A model generated the notes under the pieces. That model had not been told where the DNA came from, ran no database searches, and was given only the letters and a program-made list of their open reading frames with translations. A DNA stretch of 30,781 nucleotides, from contig CAKSKV010000014.1 of the NCBI GenBank assembly GCA_934465535.1, forward strand, positions 1-30,781, in the 5' to 3' direction. Source of the DNA: an uncultured Clostridia bacterium (GTDB taxonomy: Bacteria; Bacillota; Clostridia; Christensenellales; QALW01). The position numbers were made by a program, and so were the translations under genes. Position 1 is the first letter of the stretch. Each line of letters starts with the position of its first letter. This document shows, one piece after another, positions 1 to 8,434 of this stretch.

Positions 1-142
1 CGGCTTCGCTCTCCCCTCGGCTGACTTTGCTAATTATACTCACCTTTCTCCTTTTGTCAACGACTTTTTTCCCTTTTATTCGCTTTTTCTTTCCTTTGTT
101 CCAAGTTTTCCTTCCGACACGATGTTTCGCATGCACTGCGCG

Positions 143-2578
143 TCACGGTTTATTTGTAATAACTCTCCATATGCGTGCAATTCTTATGCCGATTTTTCTG
201 CTTTTTGCAGTGCAATTATCAAAGCATATATATATCTTCACCAAACTATCTGGCGCATCGCATGTTTGTGCGTCGGAATAAACCGCCTTTTCCACCGCCG
301 GCACCATTGCATCAAAGTCTTCCTTTGATAATTCGCCACGGAATGCCCGTTCCGCAAATTCATAAAGCAAGGTTGCTCTGTCTCTTACCGTCTGCTCCGG
401 CCGAATCTTTACCCCGGCGCCCGCCGCATCGCGGCATATCGCTTTATAAAGGCATATTACCTCATTAGGCCCCATGCCCTTATTCATATTCTGCATATGT
501 TCTTTTCGTCTTTTGTTTTTAATAACATACGAAACCGCGATTACGATTATCGCCGCTAACACAAGTGCTGCTGCCGCTGCCGCCGCCGAGGCTCCTGCCT
601 TCCCATCGTTTCCGTCCTGTTCGATGTTGCCGGCCGGCAGCGGCGACACTGCATCCGTTTCTCTCTCCTGCGGCATATGTGTTTCTTTTATGTCCGAATA
701 TTCCGGCAGTCGAGTAGCCTCCTCATCGCCGACCGTTGAGGACGGCTGTGCCGGAGCCGTTGTATCATTGCGTCCCGCCGTACTGCCCTCGGTTACAGCT
801 GCGGATGCGCCGACCTCCGGACTTGCCGTAATATTTTCTCCCGTGCTCCCTCCCGCTTGCCCGCTTGCGAAATCCCCCTCCGACACCGCATCAAACGGCA
901 GCCAGCCTATACCCTTTATATATACCTCGCACCACGCATGGGCGTTTGATGCCAAAACATAGTTATATCCCGTTTGGTCAACGCGGTACCCCTCGGTATA
1001 GCGTGCGGGTATTCCAAGGCTTCGGCTCATGAGCGTCATTGCCGTTGCAAAATGAACGCAGTACCCTTTTTTCCCTTCAAACAAAAAGAATTCGGCAAAG
1101 TCATTATTTTTTCCTGCCTCCGGCGGATCCAGAGCATATTCGTACTCATTGTTTAAGTAGTCACGCAAGCGGCAGGCTTTTTCATAATCGCCCTCGCATC
1201 CCGATGTGATTTCCCCCGCAAGCCCTGCAATTTTTGAGCTTATTCCCTCTTGCGATGCATACATGCCGTACAGCGCAACATCTTTTACAAGCTCGCTTTC
1301 GCCCTCTGCCTCCTTTACCGTTTGAGCAAACTCCGGCGCGTATCGGTCAATAATTATATAATCAACCGTGTATTTTTTCTCATTATCTATATTTATTTCG
1401 CAATCTGCTATTCCGGAATCAAGCGCAAATATCGCGCTGCCGCCCGTATTCGAGTTTTCAAAGCCCATTCTTACCGTAGCAGACGATGTATACATCCGGC
1501 TCAGGCCCTCGGCGCTGTCGCTGATTGTGTAATGCCCCACTCGTTTTTTTGCCATCTGACCGAAAGCATAGTTTCTGTAAATATCAAATGTCTTTTGATA
1601 GATATTCTCCAGCTCCTCCGCCTTTGAATACGGTCGATTTTCCAATTCTTTTTTATCGCTCAGTGTGTTTTTCCAGCTTTTTCCGTCGTATTTATCATAT
1701 ACCGCGCCCTTAAGCAGCAGCGGTTCCCGGCTCTGAAGTGCAAAGCGTCGCTCATATGAAAGCCGCAGTGCCCCGCCCAAGCTTCTGCTGTCGGTAAGCG
1801 CAAACCCGGAAAAGCGAACACTGAAATCCTCCCTGCTTCCCTGCTGATGCCCGAACAGCCCGTCCATAATCTGTGAAAAGCTCTCCCGGTGCTCCGGCGT
1901 CATCTTCATGGAATCAAATACGGGAGTAAGCGCCAAAGTAATCGCAAGCGCTATCGCCGCAACGGGCAGCGCACTTGCCGGATTGATGTCCCTCACCCTG
2001 TACTTTGACATAAGCCCCATCACACAGGACGCCAAAAATACCGGAACGCATATCAGCACCCACGATGTTTTATAAAACTCATAGCCCTCAATGTAGGTAT
2101 AGAAGTAGAATGCCGCAAATACACCCGCGCCCACACAGCTTACCAACACCGGCAGCCTGAGTCTTACCTGAAGCACGATTATCAGCGCCGTGATCAAAAA
2201 TATAAACCCTATTTGCGCAAACGGCGTATATATGCGGTCAAAAGGCATGCGGATATACAGCAGATTTTCCGGTATCCAACCGATAAACCCCCGTATATAA
2301 CTGCGTAACGGAGCAAACATCAACATCGTCAAGGCCGCAAGCGCCATAACAGCGCAGCCGCAAAGAAGAGCGCGCCTGTTATACAGCCATATTCCGATAA
2401 GCACGCAAAACACAGCCGTCCACGGCAAAACCAGCGTAAGCGTATATGATATATCGGCATCGTACATAAGCCCCAAAAAGCAAACGCAAAGCGATGCCGC
2501 AGCCAAATATGCATTTGCCAGCTGCAGAAAATAATTAAGCCTCCGTGCTTTCCCCTGTTTAACCTGTTCCGACTTCAC
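143..2578 (-). CDS. Transmembrane transglutaminase-like protein (TgpA type, C-terminal DUF4129-like)
   Basis: A membrane protein of about 811 residues with a run of hydrophobic segments in its first ~230 residues, a large extracellular part, and a transglutaminase-like core. The catalytic triad is readable: Cys in GYCVHFATAM (about residue 505), His in NAHAWCEVY (about 547) and Asp in LPFDAV (about 560). A Ser/Thr/Pro/Gly-rich linker, one further transmembrane helix (poly-Ala then IIVIAVSYVI) and a cytoplasmic tail resembling DUF4129 follow. The frame is open to an ATG at 2626 inside the upstream gene, but a GTG at 2578 lies two bases after that gene's stop and has a well-spaced GGGAG, so I chose it. 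It is the last gene of the moxR-DUF58-transglutaminase operon. Family members are thought to act on envelope proteins or peptides; the substrate here is unknown. Confidence 0.88.
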   Translation of the reverse strand: MKSEQVKQGKARRLNYFLQLANAYLAAASLCVCFLGLMYDADISYTLTLVLPWTAVFCVLIGIWLYNRRALLCGCAVMALAALTMLMFAPLRSYIRGFIGWIPENLLYIRMPFDRIYTPFAQIGFIFLITALIIVLQVRLRLPVLVSCVGAGVFAAFYFYTYIEGYEFYKTSWVLICVPVFLASCVMGLMSKYRVRDINPASALPVAAIALAITLALTPVFDSMKMTPEHRESFSQIMDGLFGHQQGSREDFSVRFSGFALTDSRSLGGALRLSYERRFALQSREPLLLKGAVYDKYDGKSWKNTLSDKKELENRPYSKAEELENIYQKTFDIYRNYAFGQMAKKRVGHYTISDSAEGLSRMYTSSATVRMGFENSNTGGSAIFALDSGIADCEINIDNEKKYTVDYIIIDRYAPEFAQTVKEAEGESELVKDVALYGMYASQEGISSKIAGLAGEITSGCEGDYEKACRLRDYLNNEYEYALDPPEAGKNNDFAEFFLFEGKKGYCVHFATAMTLMSRSLGIPARYTEGYRVDQTGYNYVLASNAHAWCEVYIKGIGWLPFDAVSEGDFASGQAGGSTGENITASPEVGASAAVTEGSTAGRNDTTAPAQPSSTVGDEEATRLPEYSDIKETHMPQERETDAVSPLPAGNIEQDGNDGKAGASAAAAAAALVLAAIIVIAVSYVIKNKRRKEHMQNMNKGMGPNEVICLYKAICRDAAGAGVKIRPEQTVRDRATLLYEFAERAFRGELSKEDFDAMVPAVEKAVYSDAQTCDAPDSLVKIYICFDNCTAKSRKIGIRIARIWRVITNKP

Positions 2579-2580
2579 TT

Positions 2581-3789
2581 TTATCTCCCGTCCGCACTTT
2601 CCTGTTTTACCGTTTCGCCGTCCCACTCTTCAAGGCCGCGCACACACAGCGCGGCATTCCGCACCGGCGTGTTTCCGTAGGAATATACCGTTTTGCCGTC
2701 CTGACACACCGTACCCGCCATATCTCCCGGCAAAACCGCAACGGCATTTGCTCCGCCTTCGGAATTAAGTATTTCCATGCATACAGCACCGCCGTATACA
2801 CTGCGCCCCTCTTTTACGCCATTCTCAGCACCTTGCCGATGCTCCCCGTGCGCTTTTTCTCTTTTATCGCACCCGACACGATATTCCGCATTTACCGCTG
2901 CGGCCAGATCCTGCAGCAACTCGGAATAATCAGAAGTGTCATAGTCCTTTACCCACGAATCAGCAGCTACGCGAAACGCACGCCCGCCGGATCTTTGAAT
3001 TCCATACGCCGCAAAGCATACAAGCTCAGCTGCCAGCGTTCTTTCCTCACCGTTCTGCGGCGAAGCCGGCATGAAGCATATCGTCGGAATGTCGCCCGCG
3101 GCAGAAGAATTGCGTACATACATTTCCCGTCTGCGCGCCGTGGTTTTCCAGTCCACCGCGCTCGCAGAATCTCCGCGTATATATTTGCGAACCCCGTCGA
3201 ATTCCCCGTCGGGGCCGATTGCACAAGTCCCCCTTTCATAATTCTCCGCACTCAGCCTGCGCCTTTGAGGCAGCACGGTAAACTCGCAAAGCAGCTCTCC
3301 GCGAGGCTTTATCCTGCGGACAAACAGCCCGAGAATATCACACACATATATTCCCTGCACGCGCATACAAAAGCCGCCCACATAATCAATTGGCATTTTA
3401 TATGATAGTTTTCTCTCACTTCGCTCCAAAAAAGCATAATTGTTTGTATGCTCATTTGTGCACTCTTTTGATGTACGGCTGTATTTAAGAATTACTATCG
3501 GGTATGCACTTGCGGCTCTGCGCCTGGTATCAAAGGATATACAAAATTCCCCGCCTCTTTGTATATCGCCCTTTGTCATGCTGCATACCGGCCTTATGTG
3601 TATTCCGGAGGCCGCGAGCTGAAACAAACAAGTAATCGCAGTAACCCACGCAAACGCGCACAAAACGGCGCTGAAGCCGTCCCGCGCAAAAGCAAACAGC
3701 ACCGTAAGCAGGCAGCAAAACAGTATATATCCGACACCGCGCAATGTGCAGGATACAATGCTTTTCCGTGCAGCGCTGTTTTCTTTCAT
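2581..3789 (-). CDS. DUF58 domain protein
   Basis: A 402-residue protein with two N-terminal membrane helices (about residues 15-60), a beta-rich middle and the DUF58 signature at about 196-226 (GEFDGVRKYIRGDSASAVDWK followed by TTARRREMYVRN). The signature keeps the GD, DWK and AR positions typical of the family. Its start overlaps the stop of the moxR gene by four bases (ATGA), so translation is probably coupled. The next gene starts just after its stop. DUF58 proteins accompany MoxR ATPases and transglutaminase-like proteins in many phyla and are thought to be clients or scaffolds of the MoxR chaperone-like ATPase. The exact role is unknown. Confidence 0.9.
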   Translation of the reverse strand: MKENSAARKSIVSCTLRGVGYILFCCLLTVLFAFARDGFSAVLCAFAWVTAITCLFQLAASGIHIRPVCSMTKGDIQRGGEFCISFDTRRRAASAYPIVILKYSRTSKECTNEHTNNYAFLERSERKLSYKMPIDYVGGFCMRVQGIYVCDILGLFVRRIKPRGELLCEFTVLPQRRRLSAENYERGTCAIGPDGEFDGVRKYIRGDSASAVDWKTTARRREMYVRNSSAAGDIPTICFMPASPQNGEERTLAAELVCFAAYGIQRSGGRAFRVAADSWVKDYDTSDYSELLQDLAAAVNAEYRVGCDKREKAHGEHRQGAENGVKEGRSVYGGAVCMEILNSEGGANAVAVLPGDMAGTVCQDGKTVYSYGNTPVRNAALCVRGLEEWDGETVKQESADGR

Positions 3790-4742
3790 ACCGGCACCGG
3801 GATCGCAGAGGCGATCTCCATGAGCGCATCTTCCTTGCTCATTCCTTTGGCCGCAGCCTCCCGCGAAAGGATAAGCCTGTGCGCAAGCACCGCAGATGCC
3901 AGCAGGCGGACATCATCGGGAATAATATAACCCCGCCCATTTGTAAGCGCATAAGCTCTTGCACATTTCATAAGCGCAAGGCTTGCCCGCGGCGAGGCCC
4001 CGAGCCGCACAAGCGAATTGCCGCGCGTAGCCCTTGTGATATCCACAATATAATCGGCAGCGGCTTGGGATACATACACTCTCTCCGCCGCATCGTGCAT
4101 GGCAATAATATCCTCAGCTTTTGCAACCGGGCGCAGAGAGCCGAGCGGATCGCCCTGCCCGTAGCGCCGCAGTATATCCTTTTCCTCCTCTTTGTCCGGA
4201 TAGCCGAAGGAAATTCGCATCATGAACCTGTCCATCTGCGCCTCCGGCAGCGGATATGTTCCTACACTTTCTATCGGATTCTGCGTTGCCAGCACCATAA
4301 AGGGCCGGGGAAGAATATGATCCTGCCCGTCCACGGTTATCCTGCCCTCCTCCATCGCCTCAAGAAGCGCAGCCTGCGTTTTGGGCGAGGAGCGGTTTAT
4401 TTCATCGGCAAGAAACAACTGACTCATTATGGGGCCGGGACAAAAGCTGCCCCTTCCGGTGTTTGCATCATACACCGTAAACCCCAATATATCGGCAGGC
4501 AGCATATCCGGCGTGCACTGTATCCTGCGGAAATCCATATCAAGCGAGGCCGCGAAAGCGTTTACGGCAGCGGTTTTTCCAACGCCCGGCACATCCTGCA
4601 AAAGCGCATGCCCCCCGCACAGCAGGCAGCACAGCAGCAGCCTTGTACACTCTTTCTTACCTACCACCGCTCTTGCAACATTATCCGTTATTTTCTGCGC
4701 GGTATCCGCACAAAAATTTATTTCTTCCCTTGTAAGCTCCAT
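3786..4742 (-). CDS. MoxR-family AAA+ ATPase
   Basis: A 318-residue AAA_3/MoxR ATPase. Walker A is PGVGKT (about 52-57), Walker B is LFLADE (about 109-114), the downstream NRSSPKTQAALLEAMEEG block is typical of MoxR, and sensor 1 is Asn in LATQNP (about 155). A C-terminal lid domain follows. MoxR proteins act as cytoplasmic chaperone-like ATPases for neighbouring DUF58/VWA or envelope proteins. It is first in a tight three-gene operon (overlap of four bases, then a two-base gap). The ATG at 4742 has only a weak GAGG close to it. No better start exists, because the frame upstream lacks ATG, GTG or TTG before the preceding stop. A promoter lies about 90 bp upstream. Confidence 0.93.
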   Translation of the reverse strand: MELTREEINFCADTAQKITDNVARAVVGKKECTRLLLCCLLCGGHALLQDVPGVGKTAAVNAFAASLDMDFRRIQCTPDMLPADILGFTVYDANTGRGSFCPGPIMSQLFLADEINRSSPKTQAALLEAMEEGRITVDGQDHILPRPFMVLATQNPIESVGTYPLPEAQMDRFMMRISFGYPDKEEEKDILRRYGQGDPLGSLRPVAKAEDIIAMHDAAERVYVSQAAADYIVDITRATRGNSLVRLGASPRASLALMKCARAYALTNGRGYIIPDDVRLLASAVLAHRLILSREAAAKGMSKEDALMEIASAIPVPV

Positions 4743-4833
4743 GGCCTCAAATTCCCCATTCTTTTGTATATGTTCCCTTTGTCCGGCTTGTTTTGAATTT
4801 TTCTTTTTGCCGTTTTTTCTTTGACTGTAAGCT

Positions 4834-4862
4834 ATTATATCACCTTACGGCGCATTGTTCAA
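4834..4862 (-). promoter_or_regulatory. Sigma-A-type promoter of the moxR operon
   Basis: On the minus strand TTGAAC (4862-4857) is separated by 17 bases from a perfect TATAAT (4839-4834). It overlaps the 3' end of the preceding membrane-protein gene and would give an approximately 85-nt leader before the moxR ATG. Confidence 0.65.
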
Positions 4863-5402
4863 CCCGCAAATAATCAAAGCCTCCGCAGCGCACACCGCCG
4901 CCCCCGACAGTGCGCAGGCTATATATATTTTTCTTGTGATATTCGCAATCCCGCCCGGCACCGCGCCGCCAAAGGGCGATATATGCCGTGCCGTACAGGA
5001 ATTTACCGCGCAGAGATAGCACGATATCGCGCAAAGGCACAAACTGCCGAATGTAAAAACCATTCCGAACGCAAAATTCGTTTCAAACGCCCGCGTAAAG
5101 CTTGCCCCGAAAACAAGGCCGCGCACCGCCGGCAGAATGTATCCCGCAATACACCCCTTTGCCAAATGCGTGCACAGCCTCAGCAGCGCCACCGTAAGCA
5201 GCCAATGCAGTGCAAGTATCGCCGCAGCCTTCACAAAGCCCGCTTCCTCATCGGCAAGGCCGAGCGCTCTGTCTCCGAACGCCTCGCCCCTGCATTCTCC
5301 GTAATACCACGCGCCGCTGCTTATAAAAATAACCACAAGCGCAAACAATATTATATACTCTACGGCGCAAATCCGAAAATGCTCCGCCGCCCGCCCTTTC
5401 AT
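4845..5402 (-). CDS. Multi-pass membrane protein, SpoIIM/DUF95-like (tentative)
   Basis: A protein of about 185 residues with some five hydrophobic helices, a short charged N-terminus and the pattern LPAVRGLVFGASFTRAF, which resembles the glycine-containing helix of SpoIIM/DUF95 proteins. The frame runs upstream to 5600, but the N-terminal extension is Arg/Cys-rich and overlaps a terminator. The ATG at 5402 has GGGGG six bases upstream and starts a sensible membrane protein, so I chose it. SpoIIM-like proteins are often found beside moxR/DUF58/transglutaminase genes, as here, which supports the call. Sequence resemblance alone is modest. It could instead be an unrelated small membrane protein of the same cluster. 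Confidence 0.6.
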   Translation of the reverse strand: MKGRAAEHFRICAVEYIILFALVVIFISSGAWYYGECRGEAFGDRALGLADEEAGFVKAAAILALHWLLTVALLRLCTHLAKGCIAGYILPAVRGLVFGASFTRAFETNFAFGMVFTFGSLCLCAISCYLCAVNSCTARHISPFGGAVPGGIANITRKIYIACALSGAAVCAAEALIICGLNNAP

Positions 5403-5559
5403 GCAAAGCCCCCTTTTTTGATTTCTAATCCCGGAATGATTATATTCGCTCCTTTGAAAAATGATTACCCCGCACCGAAAGCCGCTTTTTAGCAGGCGCA
5501 GCCGCCGCGCCCCGCAGGAGTCTGCTTTTCTCCGGCATCGCGCTTTTGCAATGCGAATG

Positions 5560-5587
5560 CAAAAAGCCGCCGGAAACCCGGCGGCCC
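5560..5587 (-). terminator. Intrinsic terminator after the copper ATPase gene
   Basis: A perfect 8-bp GC stem (5566-5573 with 5578-5585) and a 4-base loop, followed on the minus strand by TTTTTGCATT. It lies about 20 bp past the stop at 5607. Confidence 0.8.
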
Positions 5588-5606
5588 GCGCTTTATTCAC
5601 GCTGCT

Positions 5607-8144
5607 TTATTTATTTCTTTTTATCTTCGTAACCCTGTATCCGGCGTCCTTTACCGTCTTACGCAGCATTTCATCCGATACCGCGCCCTTCAGCCTAAGC
5701 CGCGCCGTTCCCGTCCTGAAGCTAACCTCTGCCTGCTCCGTTTCGGGAAGCGCCAGCAACGCCTGCTGCACCCTGCTTTGGCAGTGTCCGCAGGTCATAC
5801 CCTTTATTTTAAGCTCTATGCAGCTCTCCTGCGTTTTTTCCTTTTCCGATGCGGCACCGCCCGGCGCACCTGCCTTTGCGGCACCGTCCGTGCCTTTTTT
5901 CCGGCCATATGGTCTGCAAAAATTAAGTCTCAATGCATTTGATACAACACAGAAGCTGGAAAGGCTCATCGCCGCCGCCCCAAACATGGGGTTCAGCGTA
6001 AGCCCCGCGCCTACAAAGCAGCCGGCAGCCAGCGGAATACCAATAATATTATATATAAACGCCCAGAACAGGTTCTCGTGTACATTGCGCAGCGCCGCGC
6101 GGCTTAAGCGTATCGCCGCCGGAACATCGGCAAGCGAGCTTTTCATAAGCACAACATCCGCTGCATCTATTGCAACATCCGCTCCGGCGCCTATTGCTAT
6201 TCCCGTGTCCGCCCTCATGAGTGCCGGCGCATCGTTAATACCGTCGCCCACCATGGCCACCTTGCCCTGCTGCTTAAGCCGGCGTATCTCCGCTTCCTTG
6301 CCGTCGGGCAGCACCCCTGCAATAACCTCATCCACGCCTGCAAGCCTGCCCACGGCCTGCGCCGTGCGCTCATTATCCCCGGTGATCATCACCACGCGCA
6401 TCCCAAGCTCACGCAGCTGTCTCACCGCCTCGGGGCTGTCCGGCTTCACCGTGTCCGCCACTGCAACCGCCCCCACAAGGGTATCGCCCTCCATAAACAG
6501 CAGCGGCGTTTTTCCCTGCTGTGACAGCTCCAGCATGCGCTGCTCAAATTCCGGCGCTATATCGGTCTTTTGCGATATAAAGGCAAGGCTGCCGCCGGTA
6601 AGCGTTTTTTCTGCCTCTGCGCACACCCCGTTGCCCGGCAGCGCGCTGAAGCTTTTGACCTCTCCCGGCTCTATTCCCTCCTGCTGCGTTCTTTCCATAA
6701 TTGCGCGCGCAAGCGGGTGCTCGCTCCTGCTCTCCAGCGTGCAGGCAAGCTGCAGCAGCTCCGCCTCGGTTTTCCCCTCCGCAGGCACTATGTCCGTCAC
6801 CTTCGGCTGCCCCGCCGTTATTGTGCCCGTTTTGTCCAAGGCCACTATCTTTACTTTACCCGTTTCCTCAAGGGAGGCTGCGGTCTTAAACAGTATGCCG
6901 TTGCGCGCTCCCACTCCGCCGCCCACCATTATCGCCACCGGCGTAGCCAGTCCCAGTGCGCACGGGCAGCTTATAACCAGCACCGAAATGCTTCTTGCAA
7001 GGGCATAGCCGAAATCCCTTCCAAGCAGCAGCCAAACTATCAGCGTCACCAACGCTATTGCCATAACCACCGGCACAAACACGCCGGATACCCTGTCCGC
7101 CACCTTCGCAATGGGGGCCTTTGTCGCCGCCGCATCCGAAACCATTTTTATTATCTGAGAAAGCGTCGTATCCTGCCCCACCCGCGTGGCGCGGCATCTT
7201 ATATACCCAGACTGGTTTATGGTCGCCGCCGAAACGCGGTCCCCCTCCGCCTTGTCAACCGGGATGCTCTCTCCCGTAAGGGCCGATTCATTTACTGCGC
7301 TGCTTCCCTCCAGCACTACGCCGTCAACGGGAATGCTTTCGCCCGGCCGCACGGCAAACTCCTCACCCTGAAGTATCTCCTGCGCCGGCACTGTTATTTC
7401 CTTGCCGTCCCTTATGACAGTTGCCGTCTTCGGAGCAAGATTCATAAGGCTTTTTAGCGCATCGGTGGTCTTGCCCTTGGAGCGCGCCTCCAGCAGCTTG
7501 CCCACCGTTATTAGGGTCAGTATCATGGCCGCGGATTCAAAATAAAACTCGTCCATGTACCTCATCACGGCCTCTGTATCACCGTGCAGCTGAGCGTCCG
7601 TCATCAAAAACAGCACTACCGTACTCCATACAAACGAAGCCCCGGAGCCCATGGCCACCAGCGTGTCCATATTCGGCGAAAGATGAATAAGCCCCTTGAA
7701 CCCGCTTATAAAGAAATCCCGGTTTATAACCATAACTATTCCCGCAAGCAGCAGCTGCATAAGCCCCATCGCCACATGGTTTCCGTCGAACCAGGACGGC
7801 AGCGGCCATGACCACATCATATGCCCCATGGATATATACATAAGCACCGCAAGAAAGCCCACCGAAGCAATCAGCCGCCGCTTCAGCACCGGCGTCTGCG
7901 TATCCGCAAGCGGATCGGCAGCCTGCTTTTCCGTCCTGCCGTTTTCCTCCGCCGGGGATGCGCCGTAGCCCGCAGCTTTTACCGCCGCGATCACATCATC
8001 CTGCTTTGCCTGACCCTCTACCGACATGGAATTGGTAAGCAGGCTTACCGAGCACCCGGTAACCCCCTTAACCCTGCGCACCGCTTTTTCCACTCTGGCG
8101 CTGCACGCCGCGCAGCTCATGCCGGTTACAATGTACCGTGTCAT
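5607..8144 (-). CDS. copA: P1B-type copper-transporting ATPase with N- and C-terminal HMA domains
   Basis: An 845-residue heavy-metal P-type ATPase. The N-terminal HMA domain carries GMSCAAC (Cys11, Cys14). The transmembrane CPC motif, SCPCALGLATP (about residue 393), indicates Cu(I)/Ag(I) transport. The phosphorylation loop is DKTGTITAG (about 436) and the hinge MVGDGINDAPAL is present. After a charged linker (GRKKGTDGAAKAGAPGG) there is a second HMA domain near the end with GMTCGHC (about 782-788), so a CopZ-like module is fused at the C-terminus. It should export copper across the cytoplasmic membrane. An AAGGAG ribosome site precedes the ATG. The gene stands alone between two terminators. 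No copZ, csoR or copY gene is in the window. Confidence 0.94.
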   Translation of the reverse strand: MTRYIVTGMSCAACSARVEKAVRRVKGVTGCSVSLLTNSMSVEGQAKQDDVIAAVKAAGYGASPAEENGRTEKQAADPLADTQTPVLKRRLIASVGFLAVLMYISMGHMMWSWPLPSWFDGNHVAMGLMQLLLAGIVMVINRDFFISGFKGLIHLSPNMDTLVAMGSGASFVWSTVVLFLMTDAQLHGDTEAVMRYMDEFYFESAAMILTLITVGKLLEARSKGKTTDALKSLMNLAPKTATVIRDGKEITVPAQEILQGEEFAVRPGESIPVDGVVLEGSSAVNESALTGESIPVDKAEGDRVSAATINQSGYIRCRATRVGQDTTLSQIIKMVSDAAATKAPIAKVADRVSGVFVPVVMAIALVTLIVWLLLGRDFGYALARSISVLVISCPCALGLATPVAIMVGGGVGARNGILFKTAASLEETGKVKIVALDKTGTITAGQPKVTDIVPAEGKTEAELLQLACTLESRSEHPLARAIMERTQQEGIEPGEVKSFSALPGNGVCAEAEKTLTGGSLAFISQKTDIAPEFEQRMLELSQQGKTPLLFMEGDTLVGAVAVADTVKPDSPEAVRQLRELGMRVVMITGDNERTAQAVGRLAGVDEVIAGVLPDGKEAEIRRLKQQGKVAMVGDGINDAPALMRADTGIAIGAGADVAIDAADVVLMKSSLADVPAAIRLSRAALRNVHENLFWAFIYNIIGIPLAAGCFVGAGLTLNPMFGAAAMSLSSFCVVSNALRLNFCRPYGRKKGTDGAAKAGAPGGAASEKEKTQESCIELKIKGMTCGHCQSRVQQALLALPETEQAEVSFRTGTARLRLKGAVSDEMLRKTVKDAGYRVTKIKRNK

Positions 8145-8264
8145 TTTACACTCCTTCCCGTCATTTATGTGACTTATGGATATTCTTGTTTGCTTTTTTC
8201 TTGTCCGTATTTTCGGCTTGCCGCGTTCCCGCCGCCGATATTATCTTTTCTTGTTTCTTTTCGG

Positions 8265-8294
8265 ATTATACCACCTGCCGCGCACTTAAGTCAA
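8265..8294 (-). promoter_or_regulatory. Promoter of the copper ATPase gene
   Basis: On the minus strand TTGACT (8294-8289), an 18-base spacer and TATAAT (8270-8265). The leader to the ATG at 8144 would be about 115 nt. I see no clear CopY or CsoR operator. Confidence 0.65.
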
Positions 8295-8365
8295 TTAAAA
8301 CATACTAAAATAATAGGGTATAATTTCGGTTCCATTGCCGCAGTCACACAGACCAAAGCACATAT

Positions 8366-8394
8366 AAAAAGACCGGACGCATATGCCCGGTCTT
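8366..8394 (-). terminator. Intrinsic terminator after nfnB
   Basis: An 8-bp stem AAGACCGG/CCGGTCTT (8369-8376 with 8387-8394), followed on the minus strand by a T run and TATATG. It lies 40 bp past the nfnB stop. Confidence 0.8.
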
Positions 8395-8434
8395 CCTTTG
8401 TTTTGCCGTATTCTGTTTTACCGCTTTATAAAAA

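Noticed and set aside
1..142. Pyrimidine-rich stretch at the window start
   Set aside because: No gene, RNA or convincing terminator can be read from it.
5461..7008. Long plus-strand open frame opposite the copper ATPase
   Set aside because: It covers a well-defined ATPase and encodes a Ser/Ala/Pro-rich sequence with no domain, so it is a shadow frame.
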